A stretch of 64,000 nt of DNA from Clostridium scatologenes (GTDB lineage Bacteria; Bacillota; Clostridia; Clostridiales; Clostridiaceae): assembly GCF_000968375.1 (NCBI RefSeq), contig NZ_CP009933.1, positions 2,418,001 through 2,482,000 of the forward strand, written 5' to 3'. Below are positions 35,763 through 44,630 of the stretch, piece after piece. Position 1 is the first letter of the stretch, and the number at the start of each line of letters is the position of its first letter. The notes below the pieces were generated by a model, which saw only the letters and a list, made by a program, of their open reading frames with translations, had not been told where the DNA came from and did no database searches. The translations under genes were made by a program, and so were the position numbers.

Positions 35763-36629
35763 TCATGCTTCAAACATATTATCCATTGCGGCTACTGCAT
35801 TATAGGAACTCCTAACAAAAACCTCTGCAGAAGCATATTTAAAACCTTTTTGTAAAGCAGTAGTTTTATATGCTTCAAAGTCATTTGGATGAACATATTT
35901 AACTACTTCAAGATGTTCCTCTGATGGCCTAAGATATTGGCCTATAGTAATAATATCACATTTGACAGTTCTTAAATCGTCCATCAAAGCATTAACTTCC
36001 TGAACTTTTTCTCCTAGCCCTACCATAATTCCAGATTTCGTATATATTTTTGAATCTATTTCCTTAGCTTTTCTTAAAAGTTCTAAAGAACGTTCATATT
36101 GTGCCTGAGGTCTAACAGTTTTATATAAGGATGCTACTGTTTCAAGATTGTGATTTAAAATATCAGGTTTAGCATCTAAAATTCTTTTTAAGGCTTCCCA
36201 ATTACCTTTTAAATCAGGTATTAAAAGTTCAATGGTCACAGAAGGATTTAATTTCTTTATTGCTTTAACTGTTTTAAAATAGTGCTCAGCACCACCATCT
36301 GGCAGATCATCTCTTGTTACAGAAGTAATTACAACATGTCTTAAGCCCAATGCTTTGCTAGCCTTAGCAACATTCATTGGCTCATTAGGGTCTAATTTTT
36401 GTGCTATCCCCTTTTGAACAGCACAAAAGCGACATCCTCTTGTACAGATATTGCCTAAAATCATAAAAGTTGTTATTTTATGCCCAAAACATTCATTTAT
36501 ATTAGGACATTGTGCTCCTTCACATACTGTATTAAGTTCTAAGCCTCTCAAAAGTTTTTCTGTTTTATCAATCTTTCCATAAGAAATTCTTTTTTTAAGC
36601 CACTCTGGTTTTTTTACAGCCACTCCCAT
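35763..36629 (-). CDS. lipA: Lipoyl synthase
   Basis: This 288-aa radical-SAM enzyme inserts two sulfurs into protein-bound octanoyl groups. It has the auxiliary-cluster motif CEGAQCPNINEC (C-x4-C-x5-C), the radical-SAM motif CTRGCRFC (C-x3-C-x2-C) and the C-terminal RSSYNA. ATG 36629 (MGVAVKKPEW) is preferred for its similarity to other LipA starts and a GGTG upstream; an ATG at 36659 overlaps lipB. It is last in the aco-lip gene string and serves the lipoyl domains of AcoC and AcoL. Confidence 0.95.
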   Translation of the reverse strand: MGVAVKKPEWLKKRISYGKIDKTEKLLRGLELNTVCEGAQCPNINECFGHKITTFMILGNICTRGCRFCAVQKGIAQKLDPNEPMNVAKASKALGLRHVVITSVTRDDLPDGGAEHYFKTVKAIKKLNPSVTIELLIPDLKGNWEALKRILDAKPDILNHNLETVASLYKTVRPQAQYERSLELLRKAKEIDSKIYTKSGIMVGLGEKVQEVNALMDDLRTVKCDIITIGQYLRPSEEHLEVVKYVHPNDFEAYKTTALQKGFKYASAEVFVRSSYNAVAAMDNMFEA

Positions 36630-36645
36630 TTTATTCACCAACTTT

Positions 36646-37296
36646 CTATAAACTTTCATTAATTAAATTAATTTTAAGTAGTTTTTGAAAGTTTTCAATC
36701 AGCTTATACTTAACATCATCTATTTTTACATTATCTTGATAATCTTCCATTGATGCAACCCCAAATTCTGTTATCCCACAGGGATTAATCATACTAAAAT
36801 ATGATTTATCTACATTAACATTTAAAGATAATCCATGAGTTGAGATCCACTTTTTTAAATGAACTCCAACTGCTGAAATCTTTTTTTCGTCTACCCATAC
36901 ACCCCTATATTCAGGCTTTTTATAACCTCTAATATTATACTCTGACAATATATTAATAACCACATTTTCTAATAAGCTTACATACCAGTGAACATCCTTA
37001 TGATATCCACTTATATTCAATATAGGATATACAACAATTTGTCCTGGTCCATGAAATGTAATATTTCCTCCTCTATTTGTCTTCACAATATCAATTTTTT
37101 TATTTTTTAATTCCTCAAAGGTAACAAGAAGATTCTCTAATCCACCATTTGCACCAACTGTAAATACTGGTTTGTGCTCCAAAATGAAAATAACTCCATC
37201 ACATTCACCATCAGCAACTAATTTATATGCTTTTTCCTGCATTTTCAAACCTTCATCATAGCTTATATTCCCTTCTGGCATTATTAATTTATACAA
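36646..37296 (-). CDS. lipB: Octanoyltransferase
   Basis: This 216-aa enzyme moves octanoate from acyl carrier protein to apo-lipoyl domains. It has RGGNITFHGPGQIVVYP, the lysine region KKISAVGVHLKKWISTHG and the catalytic cysteine in MINPCGI. A TTG start at 37296 lies 10 nt after AAGGAGG. It directly precedes lipA. The pair provides de novo lipoylation for the acetoin dehydrogenase complex encoded upstream. Confidence 0.95.
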   Translation of the reverse strand: MYKLIMPEGNISYDEGLKMQEKAYKLVADGECDGVIFILEHKPVFTVGANGGLENLLVTFEELKNKKIDIVKTNRGGNITFHGPGQIVVYPILNISGYHKDVHWYVSLLENVVINILSEYNIRGYKKPEYRGVWVDEKKISAVGVHLKKWISTHGLSLNVNVDKSYFSMINPCGITEFGVASMEDYQDNVKIDDVKYKLIENFQKLLKINLINESL

Positions 37297-37347
37297 CTTA
37301 ACCGTCCCTCCTTTATGCTTATTGTAGAAATAATTGTTATAGCCTGA

Positions 37348-37932
37348 TCATTTTTTTATATATTCTTGAATAACAGTTGATATTTCTTCAGCCATCTTCT
37401 CATTGCCTAATTTATTCAAATGTATACCATCTATATAATACCGTGATTGTATACCTTTGATGTTTCTATAAAAAGGTGAGTATAAATCTATTATTCTAAT
37501 ATTATAATGGCTTGAAAATTTCTTTATCCACTGCCCATACTCTACAATAAGATAGTTTATTGCTGTAAAGCCATCTATAAAACTCCAGTTTTCCTTTACA
37601 GAGTCAACATACACAGGTATAGGAATTCCAATTATAGGGACTATGTTATAATGTAATAAATGAAATAAAATTGTAGCTATATTTGCTTTAACCTGTTCTA
37701 TTGGAACTTGCCATAAAAAATCATTAGTTCCTACCATAATTACAGCATGCGTGGCTTTTTCAAAGATTACATCTTTGTATAATCTACTTAATAATCCCAT
37801 TGTTGTATCTCCGCATATCCCCTTATTAATTAGCTCAATATCTAATTTTTCTCTAACTATATTTGTCCATCTTTCCTTAACTTTAACTCCATATCCATAG
37901 GTTAAACTATCTCCAATACAAACTAGTTTCAT
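37348..37932 (-). CDS. SGNH/GDSL-family hydrolase
   Basis: ATG 37932 follows GAGGTG; the product has 194 aa and no signal peptide. It carries the family blocks: GDSLTYG (nucleophile serine), KGICGDTTMGLLSR (block II glycine), VGTND (block III asparagine) and DGIHLNKLGNEKMAEEI (block V Asp-His). It should hydrolyse an ester or thioester in the cytoplasm. Its place between acoL and lipB is unusual: a role in the lipoate or acetyl-transfer chemistry of this operon is possible but unproven. It may simply be a passenger. Confidence 0.88.
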   Translation of the reverse strand: MKLVCIGDSLTYGYGVKVKERWTNIVREKLDIELINKGICGDTTMGLLSRLYKDVIFEKATHAVIMVGTNDFLWQVPIEQVKANIATILFHLLHYNIVPIIGIPIPVYVDSVKENWSFIDGFTAINYLIVEYGQWIKKFSSHYNIRIIDLYSPFYRNIKGIQSRYYIDGIHLNKLGNEKMAEEISTVIQEYIKK

Positions 37933-38001
37933 ATTGCACCTCAAAATTAATACTTTAATTAGGTACCCTTGCAAATGTGCCCGAGTACCTTATAATTTAA
38001 C

Positions 38002-39738
38002 TTAATTGTTTATCATATGAATAGCTTGCTTTCTTACTGCAAGAGCTGCTTCCTTCATTGCTTCTCCTACAGTTGGATGAGCATGTACTGTGGTAATTAT
38101 TTCTTCCAAAGTAGCTTCCAATCTTAAAGCTAAGGCTGCTTCCGTTATCAAATCTGTAGCTCTAGGTCCAAGTATATGAACTCCTAAAACCTCCTCGTAC
38201 TTTTTGTCTGTGATGATTTTAATAACTCCTTCTGTTTCATTCATTACAAGGGATTTTCCATTAGCCGCCAATTGAAATTTACCTACTTTATAATCAATTC
38301 CCTTTTCTTTTGCCTGTTCTTCAGTTATACCTACAGAAGCTACCTCTGGTTTAGTATACACACAGGAGGGTACAGTTTTATAATCCATCTTTATATTTTG
38401 ACCCATTATATTCCCTGCAGCCACAACCCCTTGATCTGAAGCTACATGTGCAAGCATAATCTTACCATTACAATCGCCTATTGCATAAATGCCTTTAGTA
38501 TTAGTTTCCATTTTATCATTTACTAAAATAGACCCTTTTTCAGTTTTTACACCAATATTTTCAACACCTAAACCTTCAATATTAGGACGTCGTCCCACTG
38601 CAACAAGCACTTTTTCAGTATTTATACTTTCTTCACCTTTATCAGCTATAATTGAAACCTTTAATTCATCTGCACCTTCTTCAATTTTAGTAACCTTACA
38701 ATTATTATAAATATTGATTCCATCTTTAATTAGTTTTGCCTTAATCATTTCTGAAATTTCCCTGTCTATTGGTGGTAAAATATATGGAAGCATTTCAATA
38801 ATAGTTACTTTACAACCTACAGAATTAAAAATGCTTGCAAACTCTACACCTATTACACCTCCACCAATAATTACAAGACTCTTGGGAATATTTTCTAAAA
38901 TTAAGGTTCCTGTACTATCAACTACTCCTGACAAATTATTTCCTTCTATAGGTGGTATAAATGGCACTGAACCTGATGCAATTATAGCATTGTCAAAATT
39001 GACTTTCTCTATTAATCCATCTTCTTTTGTAACTAAAATAGTATCCTTTGATTGAAATTTTGCAGTTCCTTTAATTACTTTAACTTTATTAGAAGCTAGT
39101 AATCCTGAAACCCCTGAAACTAATTTTTTTATTACGACTTTTTTTCTTTTCTGAACACGCTTCCAATCAATTGCTATACTTCCTTCAATATCAATTCCAA
39201 GTTTATTTCCTTCTTTTATTTCTGTAAGCAGCTGTGAAGAATGTAATAAAACTTTAGTAGGTATGCAGCCTACATTTAAGCAAGTTCCTCCAAGAGATTG
39301 TTTTTCAATTAATGTAACTTTTGCTCCTAATTGAGCAGCACGGATAGCTGCAACGTATCCACCTGGACCTCCGCCTATAACCACTAAATTATCTCCACCT
39401 TTAGCAGCTTCAACTTCTTTTTTAAGTGTTTTTGTATCACTTTGCTCTGCCGATTCACTTTCTTCAGATGAACCATTTAATAAAGAAGATATATCCTCAT
39501 CAGCACCACCAATAATTGCAACTGGCTTTAAGCACTCAACAACATCTCCTTCATTTGCAAGCAATTTTCTTACTATTCCTTCATCACTTGCTTCAACTTC
39601 ATTAGTCAGCTTATCTGTTGATACCTCAAATAAAATCTCTCCAACTTTAACTTCCTCTCCTTCAGACTTTTTCCAGGTAACCAATGTACCTTCTGTCATT
39701 GTCAACCCTAATTTTGGCATAACTACAATCTTTGCCAT
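38002..39738 (-). CDS. acoL: Dihydrolipoyl dehydrogenase with N-terminal lipoyl domain (acetoin E3)
   Basis: This 578-aa flavoprotein reoxidises dihydrolipoamide with NAD+. Residues 1-85 are a lipoyl domain (lipoyl-lysine K43 in STDKLTN). Then come FAD-binding VIGGGPGGYVAAIRAAQLG, the redox pair in GGTCLNVGCIPTK, NAD-binding IIGGGVIGVEF, YAIGDCNGK, and the active-site His in HAHPTVGEA. An E3 with its own lipoyl domain is known from clostridial aco operons. Its lipoyl domain is nearly the same as that of AcoC (13 differences in 87 residues by my count). It is 14 nt from acoC. Confidence 0.96.
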   Translation of the reverse strand: MAKIVVMPKLGLTMTEGTLVTWKKSEGEEVKVGEILFEVSTDKLTNEVEASDEGIVRKLLANEGDVVECLKPVAIIGGADEDISSLLNGSSEESESAEQSDTKTLKKEVEAAKGGDNLVVIGGGPGGYVAAIRAAQLGAKVTLIEKQSLGGTCLNVGCIPTKVLLHSSQLLTEIKEGNKLGIDIEGSIAIDWKRVQKRKKVVIKKLVSGVSGLLASNKVKVIKGTAKFQSKDTILVTKEDGLIEKVNFDNAIIASGSVPFIPPIEGNNLSGVVDSTGTLILENIPKSLVIIGGGVIGVEFASIFNSVGCKVTIIEMLPYILPPIDREISEMIKAKLIKDGINIYNNCKVTKIEEGADELKVSIIADKGEESINTEKVLVAVGRRPNIEGLGVENIGVKTEKGSILVNDKMETNTKGIYAIGDCNGKIMLAHVASDQGVVAAGNIMGQNIKMDYKTVPSCVYTKPEVASVGITEEQAKEKGIDYKVGKFQLAANGKSLVMNETEGVIKIITDKKYEEVLGVHILGPRATDLITEAALALRLEATLEEIITTVHAHPTVGEAMKEAALAVRKQAIHMINN

Positions 39739-39752
39739 ATCTAATCTTCCCC

Positions 39753-41060
39753 CTATAACATCAATAATTCTGGCTTTTCTATATATTCTTTTACCTTTGA
39801 CAAAAATTGAGCAGCAACAGAACCATCAACTGCCCTATGATCCGCAGTAAGGGATAAATTCATAAGTGGTTTTATTACTATTTCACCATTTTGTACAACT
39901 GGAGTCTCTGTAATTTTATTTACTCCTAAAATAGCTACTTCAGGTTGATTTATAATTGGTGAAAAATACTCTATTCCAAACATTCCGAGGTTAGTTATTG
40001 TAAATGTACCACCAGTCATATTCTCAGGTTTAAGTTGATTGCTTTTTGCTTTTTTAGCTAGATCTTTGACCTCAGTAGATATTTCTTCTAAACTCTTTTC
40101 ATTTGCATACTTAATAACTGGCACTACTAGGCCTTCATCTAAAGCAACTGCCATGCCCATATTAACATAATTTCTAGTAATTAATTCATTTCCATTGATT
40201 GAACAGTTAAGAAGAGGAAATTGAAGTAATACTTTTGAAACTATTTTCACAAGCAAATCTGTATAGGTTATTTTACACACATCTTTGAGTACATCCTTAA
40301 GTCTCTTTAAGTTAGTCATATCAACCTTCATATCATATGTTACTGTTGGAGCAGTAACCCAGCTTTCATGCATTCTTACAGCAATAATCTTTCTCATTTG
40401 AGACATTGGAACTCTCTTTTCAATATAATTAACTTCTGAAATTTCATTATTCTTACAAAGAGATAACACATCCTCCTTCATTATTCTTTCATCTTTTTTA
40501 ATTTTTGATAAATCAATATTTGATTCTTCTGCTATTTTATTAGCCATTGGAGATGCCTTTACTTTATTTTTACTGTTTTCCATGTATTTCTCTACATCTT
40601 TAATTATTATTCTTCCTTGTGGACCTTCACCTTCAATTAATGTGATATCTATATTATTTTCTGAAGCTAGCTTCTTTGCAGCTGGTGAGATCTTTATTCT
40701 TCCTTCCTTTTTCTCTATAACTTTGTCTACTTGAACTTCTTCTTCATAGATTTTTTTATCACTTTGCTCCTCTGATCCGTCACTTGCAGCTAAATCTTTC
40801 AATACTAAAGCTATATCTTCATCAGCACTGCCAATAATTGCAACTGGCTTTAAGCATTCAATTACATCTCCTTCATCTACAAGTAATTTTCTTACTATAC
40901 CTCCATCACTTGCTTCAACCTCGTTAGTCAACTTATCTGTTGATACCTCAAATAAAATTTCTCCAGCTTTAACTTCATCTCCTTCTGCCTTATTCCAGGT
41001 TACCAATGTACCTTCTGTCATTGTCAATCCCAGCTTCGGCATAACCACAACCTTTGCCAT
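39753..41060 (-). CDS. acoC: Dihydrolipoamide acetyltransferase, acetoin E2
   Basis: The 435-aa protein has a lipoyl domain (1-85, K43), an Ala/Glu-rich linker, two peripheral-subunit-binding segments (ISPAAKKLASENNID and ASPMANKIAEESNID), and a C-terminal catalytic acyltransferase domain with the active-site TADHRAVDGSVAAQFL. It receives the acetyl group from AcoAB and passes it to CoA. ATG follows AAGGGGG. Two E3/E1-binding segments in one E2 are common in this subfamily. Confidence 0.95.
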   Translation of the reverse strand: MAKVVVMPKLGLTMTEGTLVTWNKAEGDEVKAGEILFEVSTDKLTNEVEASDGGIVRKLLVDEGDVIECLKPVAIIGSADEDIALVLKDLAASDGSEEQSDKKIYEEEVQVDKVIEKKEGRIKISPAAKKLASENNIDITLIEGEGPQGRIIIKDVEKYMENSKNKVKASPMANKIAEESNIDLSKIKKDERIMKEDVLSLCKNNEISEVNYIEKRVPMSQMRKIIAVRMHESWVTAPTVTYDMKVDMTNLKRLKDVLKDVCKITYTDLLVKIVSKVLLQFPLLNCSINGNELITRNYVNMGMAVALDEGLVVPVIKYANEKSLEEISTEVKDLAKKAKSNQLKPENMTGGTFTITNLGMFGIEYFSPIINQPEVAILGVNKITETPVVQNGEIVIKPLMNLSLTADHRAVDGSVAAQFLSKVKEYIEKPELLML

Positions 41061-41089
41061 AGTTAATCCCCCTTGCTTAATATTTTTAA

Positions 41090-42088
41090 CTAACTTATTC
41101 TAAAAAAACCATTTTTTTGAGCTATTTCTAATGCTTTTACAATGTCAACATGCAAAGGACCATTTCTTGTTATTTTGAAAACAAATCTTTCTCCAGCCTT
41201 GAATGTGATTTCCCTTTCTCCATCTAAAGCAATGGTCCCATCTTCTTTGCTAATAAATTCATAGTTCACATTAAGATTAATTATCTCAGGCTCTTCTATA
41301 AAAATAGGTTTTACAATTCCAACCGCAATTGGCGCAATGATCTTGTCTTTATTATTAGTTAAATCAACACTTGCTCCGAAGTCATCATTTTTACTTACAA
41401 TCATTTTGCACCCAACAATAGCAGAAAAACCTATTGATGCAGGATGTGATCTTGAAACGATAATTTTTAATATATCTTCAACATTCCAAATAGCTTTGCT
41501 TCCAACATATAAATTTTTTGAAATTACTAAATCTACTAAAGCAATATCTAGTAACTTTCCATCTTTATAAATTTCAATTCTTTTATCTTTAAAACATATT
41601 TCGTTTACATAAAATTCTTTAGAGGCAATTACTCCTGCAGCCATCCCTGCTACTGTTCCTTCTATCATCTCAGGATAAACATTGTTTGTGCCTGTTGATA
41701 AAGATATTATTGGTATATCTTTTATTACTTTCGCAACAGCTCTACTTGTACCATCTCCCCCTAAAACAACTATACAATCTACTTCTAGCTCTTCCATCTT
41801 TCCAACTGCATTCATAGTGTCATACAAAGTATCACTGATTTCCATGTCAAGTATACTTATTTGAGCTGTTAACTCTCCTAAAGTTGATAGATTGTCTTCA
41901 GCCTTATACCCAATTTGATAGGTATCAGGCATTATATAAAAGCTTTTTACACCAAGAGCTTGAGCAGAAAGAATTATCCTTTCAACTATATTTATTTTTT
42001 CATTATTATCAACTGTTGTAGCATGTGATACAAGTCGTCTAATATCTTTACCCGATGATGGATTGGCTATAATTCCAACCTTATTCAT
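41090..42088 (-). CDS. acoX: AcoX, acetoin catabolism protein of the NAD-kinase fold
   Basis: This 332-aa protein belongs to the ATP-NAD kinase/AcoX family: GIIANPSSGKDIRRLV at the N-terminus and the GGDGTSRAVAKV motif near residues 105-120. AcoX is found in many aco operons but its biochemical role is not settled. It lies between acoB and acoC with AGGGGAGG upstream. Intact by length and motifs. Confidence 0.92.
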   Translation of the reverse strand: MNKVGIIANPSSGKDIRRLVSHATTVDNNEKINIVERIILSAQALGVKSFYIMPDTYQIGYKAEDNLSTLGELTAQISILDMEISDTLYDTMNAVGKMEELEVDCIVVLGGDGTSRAVAKVIKDIPIISLSTGTNNVYPEMIEGTVAGMAAGVIASKEFYVNEICFKDKRIEIYKDGKLLDIALVDLVISKNLYVGSKAIWNVEDILKIIVSRSHPASIGFSAIVGCKMIVSKNDDFGASVDLTNNKDKIIAPIAVGIVKPIFIEEPEIINLNVNYEFISKEDGTIALDGEREITFKAGERFVFKITRNGPLHVDIVKALEIAQKNGFFRIS

Positions 42089-42130
42089 ATATAACCTCCC
42101 CTAAACTTAAGAAGTATCTATAAGCTAACA

Positions 42131-43102
42131 CTAAAATAATTTTTCTATTCCATTAACTATATCCTTATAACTAGGAAGTACATAATTCTCAAGACATGGT
42201 GAAAATGGTATTGGAGTATTAAGAGCTCCAATTCTAACTACAGGTGCATCAAGATAATCAAAAATCTCTTCATTTATAATTGCAGAAATTTCTCCACCAT
42301 ATCCTCCTCTTTTGTTTTCTTCTGTAACAACTAACACTCTATTAGTTTTCTTTACAGAATTGAATATAGTTTCTTTGTCTAGTGGAAATAATGTTCTTGG
42401 ATCTACTATTTCTACTTCAATATCTTTCTTTGAAAGCTCTTTAGCAGCTTTTAAAGCTTCATGGACCATTTTTCCTGTAGCTATAATAGTAACATCTTTT
42501 CCTTCCCGTTTTATATCAGCAACTCCAAAAGGAATTGGTTTAATATTATCTGGTACCTCACCTTTTAAACTATAAATCCCTTTATGTTCAATAAATGCAA
42601 CAGGATTATTATCATCTATAGCTGTAAGCATTAATCCTGCAGCATCAGCTGGAGTTGATGGATAAACAACCTTAAGTCCAGGTACATGTGTAAGCCAAGC
42701 TTCTAAAGATTGTGAATGCTGTGCTGCTGCTGATAATCCACCTCCGCCTGGAAGCCTAACAACCATTGGAAGATTTATTTTTCCTCCAAACATATATCTA
42801 AGTTTTGCAGCCTGATTAACTAACATATCCATTGCTACCGTAACAAAATCTGCCATCATTATTTCTGCAATTGGCTTTAACCCTGTAGCAGCTGCTCCTA
42901 TAGCACACCCCATTATTGCTCCTTCAGATATTGGAGTATCTCTTACTCTTTTTTCACCAAACTCTGAATGAAGTGTTCCTGTTAATCCGAAACAACCCCC
43001 AAAGACTCCTACATCTTCTCCTAATATTAATACATTTTCATCTTCCTTCATTTTAATTCTCATTGCTTCTCTTATAGCTTCCATATAACTCATAGTTATC
43101 AT
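42131..43102 (-). CDS. acoB: Acetoin dehydrogenase E1 beta subunit
   Basis: The 323-aa beta chain of the thiamine-diphosphate E1 has the transketolase pyrimidine-binding domain (ILGEDVGVFGG, RDTPISEGAIMGCAIGAA) and C-terminal transketolase domain (EIVDPRTLFPLD, VVTEENKRGGYG). With AcoA it cleaves acetoin to acetaldehyde and an enzyme-bound acetyl group. Its start is 1 nt after the acoA stop, and the ribosome-binding site GAGGAGGGA lies inside the acoA end, so the two are coupled. Confidence 0.95.
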   Translation of the reverse strand: MITMSYMEAIREAMRIKMKEDENVLILGEDVGVFGGCFGLTGTLHSEFGEKRVRDTPISEGAIMGCAIGAAATGLKPIAEIMMADFVTVAMDMLVNQAAKLRYMFGGKINLPMVVRLPGGGGLSAAAQHSQSLEAWLTHVPGLKVVYPSTPADAAGLMLTAIDDNNPVAFIEHKGIYSLKGEVPDNIKPIPFGVADIKREGKDVTIIATGKMVHEALKAAKELSKKDIEVEIVDPRTLFPLDKETIFNSVKKTNRVLVVTEENKRGGYGGEISAIINEEIFDYLDAPVVRIGALNTPIPFSPCLENYVLPSYKDIVNGIEKLF

Positions 43103-43103
43103 A

Positions 43104-44084
43104 TTATCTTCCCTCCTCTTTTATATCACTATAGACATCTTCAAGTGCTGTATCTAATTCAGGCTGTGGACTGTTATCTGCAAATTCTACAGCTTCTTTA
43201 ATCTGGTTCTCAACATCCTCTTGTACTCTCCTAATTCCTTCTTCGTCTAGAATTCCTTTTTCAACCATATACTTTTCTAACCTTGGTATAGGATCTTTTT
43301 TCAACCATTCTTCCTGTTCTTCCTTTGGTTTATATATGCAAGGATCTCCTTCAAAGTGCCCTCTTTGTCTATAAGTCTTACATTCTACTATTGTTGGCCC
43401 CTTACCTTTTCTTGCTCTTTTTATAGCCTCATCAGATGCTTCACAAACTGCAAAGACATCGTTTCCATCAACTACAACTCCAGGAACATTATAGGCTACT
43501 CCCCTATCTGCTACATCCTTAATTGCCTGATGTCTCTTCTGGCTCATTGATATTCCATATCCATTATTTTCACATACAAATACAATTGGCAGCTTCCACA
43601 CACTAGCCATATTCAATGCTTCATGGAAGGTACCTTGATTTGTAGATGCATCTCCAAAGAAACATATACATACCTCATTCGTTCCTCTGTATTGTGCACT
43701 TAGACCTGCTCCTAAAGCTAAATCGTGACCAGCACCTACTATACCGTTTGCTCCTAAAATACCTTTTGTGGCATCTGCTATATGCATTGAGCCACCTCTT
43801 CCTTTACAATAGCCTGTTGCCTTTCCAAAAAGCTCTGCCATCATAAATTTTAGGTTTCCACCCTTCGCAACTATATGACCATGTCCTCTATGGGTACTTG
43901 TTATACAATCATTATCATTTAAATTAGCACAAACACCTGTAGCCACTGCTTCTTCTCCTATATAAAGATGAATAAATCCAGGAATTCTTCCTTCCGCAGA
44001 AGCATTCATAGCAACTTCCTCAAATTTTCTTATTTTTAACATAGTTTTATACATATCAATAATTTTACTGTTTGATATATTCAA
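43104..44084 (-). CDS. acoA: Acetoin dehydrogenase E1 alpha subunit
   Basis: This 326-aa chain binds thiamine diphosphate through GDASTNQGTFHEALNM...CENN, the GDx(n)NN motif. Other E1-alpha landmarks are YIGEEAVATG, STHRGHGH and the GGSMH loop (KGRGGSMHI). A TTG start at 44084 has GGGAGG about 8 nt upstream. It is the second gene after the sigma-54 promoter. Confidence 0.96.
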   Translation of the reverse strand: MNISNSKIIDMYKTMLKIRKFEEVAMNASAEGRIPGFIHLYIGEEAVATGVCANLNDNDCITSTHRGHGHIVAKGGNLKFMMAELFGKATGYCKGRGGSMHIADATKGILGANGIVGAGHDLALGAGLSAQYRGTNEVCICFFGDASTNQGTFHEALNMASVWKLPIVFVCENNGYGISMSQKRHQAIKDVADRGVAYNVPGVVVDGNDVFAVCEASDEAIKRARKGKGPTIVECKTYRQRGHFEGDPCIYKPKEEQEEWLKKDPIPRLEKYMVEKGILDEEGIRRVQEDVENQIKEAVEFADNSPQPELDTALEDVYSDIKEEGR

Positions 44085-44106
44085 AATTATTCCCTCCCAT
44101 TCATTT

Positions 44107-44463
44107 TTATTTAATTCCTACTTCAATACAAGCTATTGCAACTTCTATGCTGTCATCCACATCTCCAAAAGCTGGATAGTACAATCCTGAGGTTTTTAAC
44201 CCTCCTTTAACTGCAGTTACATTCTTTCTTCCTATAGGCAAACATTTCTTAATTTTTTCTGTGTCAATTTTTTCTGGATTCGAAACCGCAACGGTAACGT
44301 TTACAAAGATTTCATTATCAATGTCTTTTAATTCTAAAATTTCTTTTAAACCGCAAAGGCAGCTTCTTGACACAGCATCTGTGACCGCTTTTTCTGCTGC
44401 CCTATTAGCGTCCTGACCATGAAAATCTGCTCCTAACCCAAATTCTATTACATATCTCTTAAT
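44107..44463 (-). CDS. Lin0512-family protein with probable AUU start
   Basis: This member of the Lin0512 family (PF09585) has 118 residues from an ATT codon at 44463, which gives the family's usual opening M-K-R-Y-V-I-E-F-G-L-G-A-D-F-H-G-Q-D. A strong GGAAGGAGG sits 8 nt before it. The frame stays open to TTG codons at 44502 and 44514, but these lie inside the sigma-54 promoter, upstream of the predicted transcription start (about 44487), so they cannot be used. There is no ATG, GTG or TTG in frame between. Function of the family is unknown, and its link to acetoin breakdown is by position only. Confidence 0.8.
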   Translation of the reverse strand: MKRYVIEFGLGADFHGQDANRAAEKAVTDAVSRSCLCGLKEILELKDIDNEIFVNVTVAVSNPEKIDTEKIKKCLPIGRKNVTAVKGGLKTSGLYYPAFGDVDDSIEVAIACIEVGIK

Positions 44464-44497
44464 AAAACATTCCTCCTTCCCTTTGCTAATATTAATT

Positions 44498-44514
44498 AGC
44501 AAGATACGTGCCAA
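44498..44514 (-). promoter_or_regulatory. Sigma-54 (-24/-12) promoter of the aco operon
   Basis: The minus strand reads TTGGCACG-TATC-TTGCT, an exact match to the sigma-54 consensus (TGGCACG-N4-TTGCW). Counting from the GC at -12, transcription should begin at about 44487. AcoR, encoded just upstream, is the matching activator. The -12 element overlaps the palindrome TTGCTAAT-TAAT-ATTAGCAA (44483-44502). Confidence 0.93.
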
Positions 44515-44585
44515 CTTTTAGTTTATTGAAAACCTTTTAATTTCAGGCAATTTTTAAATTTAAAGTTCATTATGGGAAAAAACAA

Positions 44586-44630
44586 AGTGCCAAAGTGGGA
44601 ATTTTCATTCATTTTTCCCACTTTGGCACT
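44586..44630 (-). terminator. Perfect 16-bp palindrome: acoR terminator and possible AcoR site
   Basis: AGTGCCAAAGTGGGAA (44586-44601) is the exact reverse complement of 44615-44630, around a 13-nt loop. On the minus strand the hairpin overlaps the last acoR codons and is followed by TTTGTTTTTT, so it can terminate acoR. It also lies about 75-130 nt upstream of the -24/-12 promoter, the usual place for an activator-binding site, and its long perfect symmetry would suit AcoR. Confidence 0.8.
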
